Assembly: GCF_900155525.1 (NCBI RefSeq)
Contig: NZ_LT706942.1
Coordinates: 193,530-257,529 of the forward strand
Direction: 5' to 3'
DNA length: 64,000 bases
From: Mailhella massiliensis
Lineage (GTDB): Bacteria; Desulfobacterota; Desulfovibrionia; Desulfovibrionales; Desulfovibrionaceae
Part shown: piece after piece, positions 28,257 through 36,194 of the stretch
How the letters are laid out: every line of letters starts with the position of its first letter
How positions within the stretch are numbered: the stretch's first letter is position 1
The notes under the pieces: model-generated
The model's input: the letters and a program-made list of their open reading frames with translations, nothing else
Database searches by the model: none
What the model was told of the DNA's origin: nothing
Position numbers and translations under genes: made by a program

Positions 28257-28631
28257 ATGTCCGCTTGCGCCTCCCCCTCGCCGGAGGGGAGTCTCCCCGA
28301 GCGGGCTTCCTGCCCGGGCGGCGCGAGGCGGCGAAAGCCTGTACGGCTTCCCGCCGCCGACGCTTCACAGATGCTGCTGATCCGTATCGCTCCCGGTGAT
28401 ACGGGTCTTTTTCGTTATCTTCTGGAAGGCGGGGGCGGGCATCTTGCCATGCTTACGGTGCTCGATCCGAAAAGGGCGCTGTTCAAGCTGCTGTTTTCCC
28501 CGCATCAGCGGGAGGAGCTTCTCGAGCTTCTGGCGGGCATGAGGCGGACCGTACCCTTTGAGATTTTCGATCATCCGTGCTCTCCGGGGCGGAGAGCCGG
28601 AAACGGAGCGTTTGAGGGGAAAAGAACATGA
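28257..28631 (+). CDS. DUF4911-like protein of unknown function
   Basis: 124 aa as opened at ATG 28257, immediately after infA. The conserved-looking part begins at residue 39 (MLLIRIAPGDTGLFRYLLEG) and continues through LAMLTVLDPKRALFKLLFSP to an amphipathic end; it resembles DUF4911 proteins of Desulfovibrionaceae. The first 38 residues are Arg/Pro-rich and may not be translated; an alternative start is 28371, but neither has a clear ribosome-binding site. Its stop overlaps the lemA-like start (ATGA). Confidence 0.6.
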   Translation: MSACASPSPEGSLPERASCPGGARRRKPVRLPAADASQMLLIRIAPGDTGLFRYLLEGGGGHLAMLTVLDPKRALFKLLFSPHQREELLELLAGMRRTVPFEIFDHPCSPGRRAGNGAFEGKRT

Positions 28632-29194
28632 TTGTCGCCGGAATCGTTGCCGTCGTCGCGCTGGCTCTGGTGCTGGCGCTCATTCTTCTGCACAACGCCA
28701 TGGTGCGCGGCCGCAACCTTGCCGAAGAGGCGTGGAGCGGCATCAATGTGCAGCTTCGGCGCAGGCACGATCTCGTGCCTCTGCTCGTCAGCGCGGTGCA
28801 GGGCTACGCTCTGCATGAAAAGGATGTGCTTTCCGCCGTATCGGCGGCAAGGCAGGCGGGCATGAAGGCCGCCGGAGGCGACATTCACACCGTGGGCGAG
28901 GCGGAAAAGGGGCTTTCCCTTGCGCTCGGTCGCCTGATGGCTGTGGCGGAAGCCTATCCCGAGCTCAAGGCGGGGGAAAACTTTCTTCAGCTTCAGAAGT
29001 CCCTTGCCGAGCTGGAAAACGATATTCAGATGGCGCGCCGCTACTATAACGGTACCGTGCGCGACCAGAACAACCGCATCATGCAGTTTCCCGGAAACCT
29101 TGTGGCCGCAAGGTTCGGCTTTGAACCCATGGAGTACTTCGAGCTTTCCGCCGAGGAGGAAGCTGCGCTGCCCGGGGGCTATCCCGTCCGGTAG
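28628..29194 (+). CDS. LemA-family membrane protein
   Basis: 188 aa: one N-terminal membrane anchor (residues 2-22) and a long coiled helical domain. The LemA signatures RGRNLAEEAWSGINVQLRRR and LENDIQMARRYYNGTVRDQN are present. The function is unknown; lemA genes usually sit next to a DUF2207 or TPM-domain protein, as here. It overlaps the preceding gene by 4 bases. Confidence 0.93.
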   Translation: MIVAGIVAVVALALVLALILLHNAMVRGRNLAEEAWSGINVQLRRRHDLVPLLVSAVQGYALHEKDVLSAVSAARQAGMKAAGGDIHTVGEAEKGLSLALGRLMAVAEAYPELKAGENFLQLQKSLAELENDIQMARRYYNGTVRDQNNRIMQFPGNLVAARFGFEPMEYFELSAEEEAALPGGYPVR

Positions 29195-29306
29195 GGCCGG
29201 GGCCTCAGGTCATGCGATGGGGAGAAAGGGCGGAACGGTGTCTGACGGATGCGCCGGGCGCATCTGCCTGCGTTCCGTCGCCGTCCGGCAGGAAAAAGAA
29301 AGATCA

Positions 29307-29337
29307 GGGAGGAAGCGGGGCTTCCTCCTTTTTTTTG
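29307..29337 (+). terminator. Intrinsic terminator after the lemA-like gene
   Basis: GGAGGAAG, a 5-base loop and CTTCCTCC are followed by eight Ts. It lies between the lemA-like gene and the DUF2207 gene, so the two may be partly uncoupled. Confidence 0.8.
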
Positions 29338-29423
29338 TCCCCTCGGGGACGGAAAAGCCGGGCCGGGCTGCCTTGACGCTCCTGCCGCCCCGGCTCATGA
29401 TGACGGAATCAGGAGGTGGGCCG

Positions 29424-31334
29424 GTGAAGCGATGGTTCCTTGCACTGATATTGTGTCTTCTTGCCGCGACGGAATGCCTTGCCTCGGCCGTGCAGGTGCG
29501 TCGTTTCGACGTCGTCATCGACGTGGCCGGCAACGGCGACATCGTGGTTGAGGAAACGCTCGACGTGGATATTCCCGAATCGGGGCGGTTTCACGGCATA
29601 TTCCGCGATATTCCCGTGGTGACGCTCCGGCACGGACAGGGCCGCGCCTCCATGGAGGTGCTTGCCGTGCGTCTGGACGGACGGCCGCTTCCCGCCGATG
29701 ATGTGAGCCGTTCCCCTTCTTCCGTGCGCGTCTATCAGCGCGACAGGGAGAGGCTTCTCGAACCCGGAAGGCATGAATTTTTTCTTTCCTACCGCATGAC
29801 CGGGCAGACCGCTTTTTTTGAAGCCAACGATGAACTTACCTGGAACGTGACGGGCTCCTCCTGGGAAAGGCCCATAGACGGGGCTTCCTGCACCGTGCGC
29901 TGCCCTGCGGGCGCGCCTTTTTTCGGGCAGCGTGCGTGGCTGGGCAGGCCGGGCAGCAGGGAATCTTCCGTAACGATGCGTCATGCGGTGGAGAACGGCC
30001 GCCTTGTCATGCGTTTTACCGCGCAGCGTTCCGTGAAGCCCGGCGAAGACTTCACCGTGGCGGCGGGCTGGGGCAAGGGCTTCATTGTGCCGGAAAAGGC
30101 AGCGGGTTCTCTGCCGGGCGCGCTGCTTTTCGGCATTCTGGACGCGGCGCTTCTGCTTTACTTTTTCCTTGTGTGGTTCTTTACCGGGCGCGATCCGAAG
30201 AAAGGCGTCGTCGTTCCGCGTTTTCATCCCCCCCATATACGCAGAGGTACGGACGGGAGAAAAGGAGCCCTGCAGATTCTTTCTCCCGCGGCAACGGCCT
30301 TTCTTTACCATAAAACCGAGGTGACGCCGGGCTGCTTCGGCGCGGCGGTGCTTTCCCTTGTCATGCAGGGCTGCTGCAGCCTGGAAGGCGGCAAGGACGG
30401 ATTCGTGCTGAAGCGCGGCGAGGGGCTTTCCCCCCATGCGGAGGAGAACCGCATTCTGGAGCTTCTTGAAGGGGAACTGCCCGTAGACCGGGAACACGGC
30501 GAACGGCTTGCCGCCATGCGTCGGGCCATGGGAAAGCAGCTCCGCAGCGATTACGGAAAGTTGTGGAAAGGCGCCGGGGGAGGGCTGACGGGACTGTTCG
30601 GCTCGGTGTGGATGTTCATCGGCATGGCGGCCACGCTGCTCGCCCTTGCTGCCGTTACCGGCTACCTGACGGGCGGCGTTCTTCCCGAAGGTACTCCGGG
30701 CGTGATTGTGCCCGTGCTCTTTCTTTTCTTCCTTTTCCGGCGATTCCTCCCTGTTTCGGCGTCGCTTCGGCGTTCGGGCCGATGGGGGCCTTTTGTCGTC
30801 TCGCTGCTTTTTCAGGCGTGCGCCTTTGCCTTCATGGGCTTTTTCATCTTCACGATCTGCCGGGACACGTTCGAGATGTTCACTCCCGCAGAAACCGGGC
30901 TTGCCTTTTTCGCGCTGTTCATTCCGCTGTTTTTCTCCTGCATCATGGATGCTCCCACTCAGGAGGCCCGTGCCGTGCTCGACGAGATAGAGGGGCTTGC
31001 CCTCTACATGCGCATGGCGGAGGTCCCCGTCATGAATGCGCAGCCCGTGCCCGGGCGTACGCCGCAGCATTACCACGAGCTTCTTCCCTATGCCGTGGCC
31101 CTCGGGCTGGAACAGGCCTGGGGCGCGCATTTTTCCGCCGGGCTTTTCACCGCCTCTTCGGCGGGCGGAGAGGTGATGACGCCCGAACGTGCGGGGGCGT
31201 TTTCTTCCTGCGCGGAAAGAAGCGCATCTTCCGCCGGTTCCGGGGAATCTTCCTCCTCCTCGGCGAGTTCCTTCGGCGACGGCGGCGGGGGTGCGGGCAG
31301 CGGCGGCGGTGGCGGTGGCGGCGGCGGATGCTGA
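29424..31334 (+). CDS. DUF2207 membrane protein with glycine-rich tail, GTG start
   Basis: 636 aa. A signal peptide (VKRWFLALILCLLAATECLA) is followed by the extracytoplasmic DUF2207 beta domain (DVVIDVAGNGDIVVEETLDV, FHGIFRDIPV), one membrane span, a cytoplasmic region and further hydrophobic spans. The tail is Ser-rich and then a long glycine run ending in Cys. Poly-Gly tails are common in this family, although the terminal Cys is unusual. GTG 29424 has AGGAGG seven bases upstream. Function unknown; partner of LemA. Confidence 0.88.
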   Translation: MKRWFLALILCLLAATECLASAVQVRRFDVVIDVAGNGDIVVEETLDVDIPESGRFHGIFRDIPVVTLRHGQGRASMEVLAVRLDGRPLPADDVSRSPSSVRVYQRDRERLLEPGRHEFFLSYRMTGQTAFFEANDELTWNVTGSSWERPIDGASCTVRCPAGAPFFGQRAWLGRPGSRESSVTMRHAVENGRLVMRFTAQRSVKPGEDFTVAAGWGKGFIVPEKAAGSLPGALLFGILDAALLLYFFLVWFFTGRDPKKGVVVPRFHPPHIRRGTDGRKGALQILSPAATAFLYHKTEVTPGCFGAAVLSLVMQGCCSLEGGKDGFVLKRGEGLSPHAEENRILELLEGELPVDREHGERLAAMRRAMGKQLRSDYGKLWKGAGGGLTGLFGSVWMFIGMAATLLALAAVTGYLTGGVLPEGTPGVIVPVLFLFFLFRRFLPVSASLRRSGRWGPFVVSLLFQACAFAFMGFFIFTICRDTFEMFTPAETGLAFFALFIPLFFSCIMDAPTQEARAVLDEIEGLALYMRMAEVPVMNAQPVPGRTPQHYHELLPYAVALGLEQAWGAHFSAGLFTASSAGGEVMTPERAGAFSSCAERSASSAGSGESSSSSASSFGDGGGGAGSGGGGGGGGGC

Positions 31335-31473
31335 GCGCCGGAACAGGGGGAAAGGCGTTTGCACATCCTATCTTTTTAGCATAGGGTAGCCGTGGAGAGA
31401 GGCGGGAAAATTTCCTTTTCCTGCCGGAATTACCTGTTTTCCCGCAAGCGTCTTCCCTTTCGGAGGTGTTTTC

Positions 31474-32046
31474 ATGAAAGCCCGCATGATGTTCGCAGGA
31501 CTGGCCGCGGCCCTGATGCTCACCGGCTGTTCCAGCATGCCTTCCATCAGCAATCCCTTTGAACAGCCCAGCATCACGGATACCTATATTTCCCAGTTCC
31601 GCGACGTGCCCATTCCCGCTCCCATGAGTGCCATTCCCTCCGAAACGCTGGTGACCGTGGCTCCGGACGGGAGCAAGTTCGGCCTGGAATCCTTCAACGG
31701 CCGTGTGGACGGTACCTCGCTCGCCAACGTGATGATGCAGAACATGGCCCGCCAGGGCTGGCAGCTTCGCGGCTCCAGCGTGGGCGTGCGTTCGGTGCAG
31801 CTTTACGAGAAGTCTCCCCACTATGCAGCCATCTTCTACCGTGAGGGCGTGGTGAACACCTCCATGGACGTGTGGGTGGTCAACGGCGTGAATGTGGATA
31901 TTCTGAACCTCGTGCCCGAACTGCATAACGGCGGAGCCTCTTCCTCCTATTCGGGTTCCTCCTATTCCGGCTCCGGCTTCTCCGGCGCCCCGGCTTCCTC
32001 CTACACCGACGTGTCTTCCGGTCAGGTAACGAAGCTGTCCAACTGA
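31474..32046 (+). CDS. Putative lipoprotein of unknown function
   Basis: 190 aa with a lipoprotein signal peptide ending in the lipobox LTGC (Cys19). A soluble domain carries FNGRVDGTSLANVMMQNMAR followed by QGWQLR and AAIFYREG. The C-terminus is a Ser/Tyr/Gly repeat tract (SYSGSSYSGSGFSG). The layout suggests an outer-membrane or periplasmic anchored small-molecule or peptidoglycan-associated protein, but I recognise no family. GGAGG precedes ATG 31474. Confidence 0.75.
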   Translation: MKARMMFAGLAAALMLTGCSSMPSISNPFEQPSITDTYISQFRDVPIPAPMSAIPSETLVTVAPDGSKFGLESFNGRVDGTSLANVMMQNMARQGWQLRGSSVGVRSVQLYEKSPHYAAIFYREGVVNTSMDVWVVNGVNVDILNLVPELHNGGASSSYSGSSYSGSGFSGAPASSYTDVSSGQVTKLSN

Positions 32047-32128
32047 TTCATGCCGGAAGACGCCCGGACCGGAGAAGGGAGTTTTCCCCGGATTCCGGGC
32101 GCGGCATGAGTGTGAGAGCGCGTGGAAA

Positions 32129-32158
32129 CGCCCGGGCCTGCGCGCCCGGGCGATGTTT
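32129..32158 (+). terminator. Probable intrinsic terminator after the lipoprotein gene
   Basis: CGCCCGGGC, a 6-base loop and GCCCGGGCG are followed by ATGTTTT. The T-run is interrupted, so strength is uncertain. Confidence 0.5.
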
Positions 32159-32254
32159 TCCGCTCCGGTGCGTCCTGCCGGAAGGGGCGGAAGGAAATTT
32201 CCGGCGCGGCTTTTGCGCGGGCGCGCTTTTTTCCATTTATTCTGGGGGTGCGGC

Positions 32255-33481
32255 ATGGAAAAGCATCTGCTGTTCAAGCGTTTTGCGGACAAGAGGATTC
32301 ACCTTGGCGTATGCGGTTCCGTGGCCGCCTTCCGCGCGGCCGAACTCGTGCATCGCTGGCAGGATACCGGGGCGGGCGTGAGCGCCACGCTCACGGCTGC
32401 CGCGCGCAGGTTCATCACTCCGCTCACCTTCGAAGCTCTCGGGGCCTCTCCTGTCTATGGGGATATGTTCAGCGGCGAAGCTCCCTTCGAGCATCTGGAA
32501 CCCGGACAGATAGCGCACGCCATGGTCATCGCTCCCGCTACGGCGGACATGCTGGCGCGCCTTGCCCAGGGCCGGGCGGACGACATGCTTTCCGCCCAGG
32601 CGCTGGCCTTCGACGGACCCGTGGTGCTGGCGCCGGCCATGAATCCGCGCATGTGGCGCAACCCCGCCACGCAGGCCAATGTGGACGTTCTGCGGGAAAG
32701 GGGCTTTCTTTTCGTAGGACCGGACAGCGGCGTGGTCGCCTGTCACGACGAGGGGCAGGGCAGACTTGCCGATCTGCGCATGATCTATCTTGCCGGGCTC
32801 AAGGCCCTTACGCCTCAGGACATGGAGGGCAGATCCGTCATGATCACCCTCGGACCCACCCGCGAGGCTTGGGACGACGTGCGCTTCTGGACCAACGCCT
32901 CCACGGGCGTGATGGGCGCGTCCATTGCCGTGGCGGCGTGGCTGCGCGGCGCGGAAGTTCATGCGGTGTGCGGTCCTGTGGATGTGTGGATGCCCGAGGA
33001 TGCCGCCTTCCACAGGCACGATGTGACAAGCGCCCGTCAGATGCTGGAAAAGTCCCGCGAATTGTGGAAAAGCGCGGATGTGGGCGTGTTCACCGCCGCC
33101 GTTGCCGATTTCAGCCCCGAACCGCACGGGCCGGGCAAGTTCAAGAAGGACAGGGCTGCGGACGGCTTCAGCCTGAATTTCCTGCCCAATGCCGACATCC
33201 TGCGTACTCTGGCGGAAGAGCGTTCCGAAGGGCAGGTCATTGTGGGCTTTGCGGCGGAAAGCGCGCCCGACATGGACGCCCTCGGCCTTGCCGTGCATCA
33301 CAAGCTTGCGAGCAAGGGGGCGGACATGATTGTGGGCAACCGTATTTCCGACGGCTTCGGCCGTGCGGCCAACCGCGTCTATGTGGCCGATGCCCAGGGC
33401 CGCGACGAGGTCTGGCCCGACATGCCCAAGCCGCAGGTGGCCTGGAAGATCATCGACTGGGTCCGTTCCCTGTCCGTATGA
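32255..33481 (+). CDS. coaBC: Bifunctional phosphopantothenoylcysteine decarboxylase / phosphopantothenate-cysteine ligase
   Basis: A 408-aa coenzyme A biosynthesis enzyme. The N-terminal flavoprotein decarboxylase (HLGVCGSVAAFRAAEL, APAMNPRMW) and the C-terminal CTP-dependent ligase (LGPTREAWDDVRFWTNASTG, DVGVFTAAVADFSP, KFKKD) are both recognisable. The usual Pro-Ala-Met-Asn decarboxylase motif is intact. ATG 32255 is preferred over an upstream frame that runs through a terminator-like hairpin. It overlaps the next gene by 4 bases (ATGA). Confidence 0.95.
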   Translation: MEKHLLFKRFADKRIHLGVCGSVAAFRAAELVHRWQDTGAGVSATLTAAARRFITPLTFEALGASPVYGDMFSGEAPFEHLEPGQIAHAMVIAPATADMLARLAQGRADDMLSAQALAFDGPVVLAPAMNPRMWRNPATQANVDVLRERGFLFVGPDSGVVACHDEGQGRLADLRMIYLAGLKALTPQDMEGRSVMITLGPTREAWDDVRFWTNASTGVMGASIAVAAWLRGAEVHAVCGPVDVWMPEDAAFHRHDVTSARQMLEKSRELWKSADVGVFTAAVADFSPEPHGPGKFKKDRAADGFSLNFLPNADILRTLAEERSEGQVIVGFAAESAPDMDALGLAVHHKLASKGADMIVGNRISDGFGRAANRVYVADAQGRDEVWPDMPKPQVAWKIIDWVRSLSV

Positions 33482-34299
33482 CGAGCCGTTCCGTCATAGT
33501 TCGCCCGTGGCTGAAGGCCGGGCTCGGCACCCTGCTTCTGGAAAGTGAGGAGCGGGTTCTTGCGCTGCGTCAGAAGCCGGGAGAGGCTTCCGCGGCGTCG
33601 GCTGCACCCGCCGTCGAAAAGAAGCCGGCCGCGCTCCGGCCCCGGAACGGCGCTTCCTTTGCCGCTCCGCCCTTCCGGGAAACGACGGAGGCTGCCTTGG
33701 CGGAAAAGCGCATGGCGCCGCAGCAGAGGCCCGCTTCCGCAGGCCCCGGCCCTGCCGTGGAAAGCGCCGCCTCCGTCAGGCCCGTGAAAACGGCTTCCTC
33801 TTCCGATCTGCTCGTCACGCCAGGGGCTCTGCCGGTGGAAAGCTGGCCTGAAACCTGGCTTGCGCTGAAGAACCGCCGTCCCCTGCCGCCGAGTCCTCTG
33901 GTGTTGTGGACATATTTCGGCCTCGGCGAGGATCTGACCGGAGTTCCCGACGAGACGCGGAAAAAAGTTATCGTGCGTATGCTCATGGAGCTGAGGCACC
34001 CCGGCGGTACGCATGTGTTCTGGCCCTGCAATCTCCCCGGGGAGGAAAACGGCGCGGCGCTGTTCTGGTCCGGCGTGAAGCTGCTGAACCCCAGAGTGCT
34101 TTTGCTTTTCGGCTCCGATGCCCGCGACGTTCTCGCCATGCCCAAAACGCTTTTCCCCTTCTGCGAGGAGCGCGTGCACGGCAGACTGGTGGTGCAGATG
34201 CCGCGCCCGCAGGCTCTTGCTGACGATGAACCTTCCTTCCGGCGCGTGCTGGTGTTTTTGTCGCGCAGGCTCGGCTTCTGCGCAAAGCGCAGGGGATAG
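33478..34299 (+). CDS. Unknown protein translationally coupled to coaBC; possible uracil-DNA-glycosylase-like fold
   Basis: 273 aa. The first 120 residues are an Ala/Pro-rich, low-complexity linker. The C-terminal 140 residues look folded: LVLWTYFGLGEDLTGVPDET, then GTHVFWPCNLP and LLNPRVLLLFGSDARDVLAM. The last stretch resembles the beta-turn after LLxxxPxxVLALGxxA in uracil-DNA glycosylase family proteins, and Phe-Trp-Pro-Cys-Asn is similar to their FxNxxxxRPPxNR region only loosely. I do not claim that activity. ATG 33478 overlaps the coaBC stop. Confidence 0.7.
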   Translation: MTSRSVIVRPWLKAGLGTLLLESEERVLALRQKPGEASAASAAPAVEKKPAALRPRNGASFAAPPFRETTEAALAEKRMAPQQRPASAGPGPAVESAASVRPVKTASSSDLLVTPGALPVESWPETWLALKNRRPLPPSPLVLWTYFGLGEDLTGVPDETRKKVIVRMLMELRHPGGTHVFWPCNLPGEENGAALFWSGVKLLNPRVLLLFGSDARDVLAMPKTLFPFCEERVHGRLVVQMPRPQALADDEPSFRRVLVFLSRRLGFCAKRRG

Positions 34300-34346
34300 T
34301 TTACCCCGCCGCATGGTCACGAAGCCACGGCAGCGGATGCTTCCGT

Positions 34347-34382
34347 AAAAAAGAGCGGTTCTCATGGAACCGCTCTTTTTTT
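34347..34382 (+). terminator. Intrinsic terminator of coaBC unit
   Basis: AAGAGCGGTT, a 6-base loop and AACCGCTCTT are followed by a run of Ts. It can act in both directions because As precede it. Confidence 0.85.
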
Positions 34383-34602
34383 GCATGTTCTGCCGAAGCT
34401 TGTCGTACCGTTCCGCATCTAGGCAAGATGCGCGGGCTTCCGCCGGGGGAAGGGGGGAAAACGGGAGGCTCTTGGATTCCGGGAAGTGCTTTTCCGTCTG
34501 AGGATACGGGGTATCCGGCAGAAGAGATGAAAATCTCTGCCTCTGTTCTTCGTGCAGGGAAGGGGGCGAAGTGCGTTTTTCCGGGGAATGCCCGGCTCTG
34601 CG
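34383..34602. other. Short intergenic stretch with no supported gene
   Basis: Between the coaBC-unit terminator and the small membrane protein gene nothing recognisable is present. Confidence 0.4.
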
Positions 34603-34782
34603 CTACTCTTTTTTCTTGTCCCTCATTCTTTTTTCCTGAAGCCTTGCGGAAGTGAGCCCGGCAAGCAGCCCCATGGTGGACCCGAACACGATGCCTTCCG
34701 CCGTGTTCACGAAGCCGAGAAGAACGGCGAATATGCCGACGGAGCTGCCGATAAGGAAACCTCGAAGAATAAACGGACTCAT
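34603..34782 (-). CDS. 59-aa membrane protein, unknown function
   Basis: Two glycine-rich hydrophobic segments (ILRGFLIGSSVGIFAVLLGF and GIVFGSTMGLLAGL) and a basic tail RLQEKRMRDKKKE. ATG 34782 has GAGG upstream; earlier in-frame ATGs at 34794 and 34809 lack a ribosome-binding site. It lies divergent to the RND efflux operon. It is probably a small inner-membrane protein. Confidence 0.6.
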   Translation of the reverse strand: MSPFILRGFLIGSSVGIFAVLLGFVNTAEGIVFGSTMGLLAGLTSARLQEKRMRDKKKE

Positions 34783-34961
34783 ACAGAACCTCATGGACGC
34801 GCGTTTCATCGTCGTATTAAAAAGGGAGGGATTCCGTCATAATCTACGTGCGCTTCCTTTTTTGTCAATGCGCGATTATGGCGGCGCTCTTCTGCGGGCG
34901 CGCAAAGCTCGCGCTTCTTGCGGAGGGTCGGCGGATGCGTTCACGATGAGGAGGAAGGCGT

Positions 34962-36194
34962 ATGACGATTTTGCGCGTGGCGGCAGCGGCGGCGCTGTGC
35001 CTTTTTCTTGCGGCATGCGACGAGGAGAAAAAACATTCCGGCAGTGCGGAAATTCCTCCGCCCGTGGTGACGGCGGTGGAACTTGTCCGCATGGACGTGC
35101 CTTTGTACGCCACCTTCATGGGGCAGACCGAGGGCAGTCATTCCGCTGCGGTCAAACCGCAGGTGACGGGCATACTGCAGAAGCGTCTTTTTGAGGAAGG
35201 CGCTTATGTGGAAAAGGGCGCGCCTCTTTTCGATATAGATTCAGCCCCCTACAGGGCGGCGCTGGAGCAGGCACGGGGGCAGCTTGCACAGGCTTCAAGC
35301 GCCCTTGAGAACGCGCGTAAAGAATACGAGCGTGTACGCAGGCTTGTCCGTGAGAACGCCGTGAGCCGTCAGCAGTACGACAGCGCCCATGCCGCCTTCC
35401 GCAGCGCGCAGGCTCAGGCGGCATCGGCCGGGGCTGCCGTGGAGGAGGCCCGCATACGCCTCGGCTACTGCCGTGTGGAAGCGCCGCTTTCCGGCTTCAC
35501 CAGTCGTGAGGTAAGTACCGTGGGCTCGCTGGTCACGCCGGAGAGCACGCTTACCTTCATCAATCAGACCGATCCCATGGACGTGCAGTTTTCCGTACCT
35601 GCCGTGGAGCTTTTCACCATGCGGGACATGGAGGCGGACGGCAGGGCCGTAAGCTACGGCAAGGGGTCGGCGGCAAGGCTGCGCCTCATGGAAGGGATGG
35701 AATACGGCGAAAAGGGAGTGGTGACTTTTCTGGATACGCAGGTGGAGCAATCCACAAGCGCGGTACACGCGAGGGCCCGCTTCCCCAACCCTCAGGGGAC
35801 GCTCATGCCCGGGCAGTTCGTCATTGTACGTGTGGGCGGAGGAAAGCTCGTGAACGCCCTCATGCTTCCCCAGGAGGCGCTCATGCAGACGGAACGCGGA
35901 ACGGAAGTCTGCGTGCTGGATGAAGAGAACACGGCGTCTCTTGTTCCGGTGACGACAGGCCCCGCCTTCGGCGGATATTTTCTGGTGGAAAAGGGGCTTG
36001 AGGCGGGAAACAGAGTTGTGGTGCAGGGGCAGAACAAGGTGACTCCGGGACAGAAGGCGCAGCCTGAGCTGATGCGTCAGATGCTGAGGCAGGATGCCCT
36101 GGATACGCCGGATTCCTCGAATTCCGTAACGGGCAGAGGGGTGGAAGCGGCTCCCGCTCCGGTTTCCTCCGCAGGGGAGGATGTTCATGAGTGA
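34962..36194 (+). CDS. RND efflux periplasmic adaptor lipoprotein (AcrA/MexA family)
   Basis: A 410-aa membrane fusion protein. The lipoprotein signal peptide ends at Cys (LFLAACDEEKK). The lipoyl half motifs (VKPQVTGILQKRLFEEGAYV and IRLGYCRVEAPLSGF) flank a coiled-coil hairpin (residues about 95-150). It links the inner-membrane pump to the outer-membrane channel. GAGGAAGG precedes ATG 34962. It overlaps the pump gene. First gene of a three-gene operon. Confidence 0.94.
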   Translation: MTILRVAAAAALCLFLAACDEEKKHSGSAEIPPPVVTAVELVRMDVPLYATFMGQTEGSHSAAVKPQVTGILQKRLFEEGAYVEKGAPLFDIDSAPYRAALEQARGQLAQASSALENARKEYERVRRLVRENAVSRQQYDSAHAAFRSAQAQAASAGAAVEEARIRLGYCRVEAPLSGFTSREVSTVGSLVTPESTLTFINQTDPMDVQFSVPAVELFTMRDMEADGRAVSYGKGSAARLRLMEGMEYGEKGVVTFLDTQVEQSTSAVHARARFPNPQGTLMPGQFVIVRVGGGKLVNALMLPQEALMQTERGTEVCVLDEENTASLVPVTTGPAFGGYFLVEKGLEAGNRVVVQGQNKVTPGQKAQPELMRQMLRQDALDTPDSSNSVTGRGVEAAPAPVSSAGEDVHE

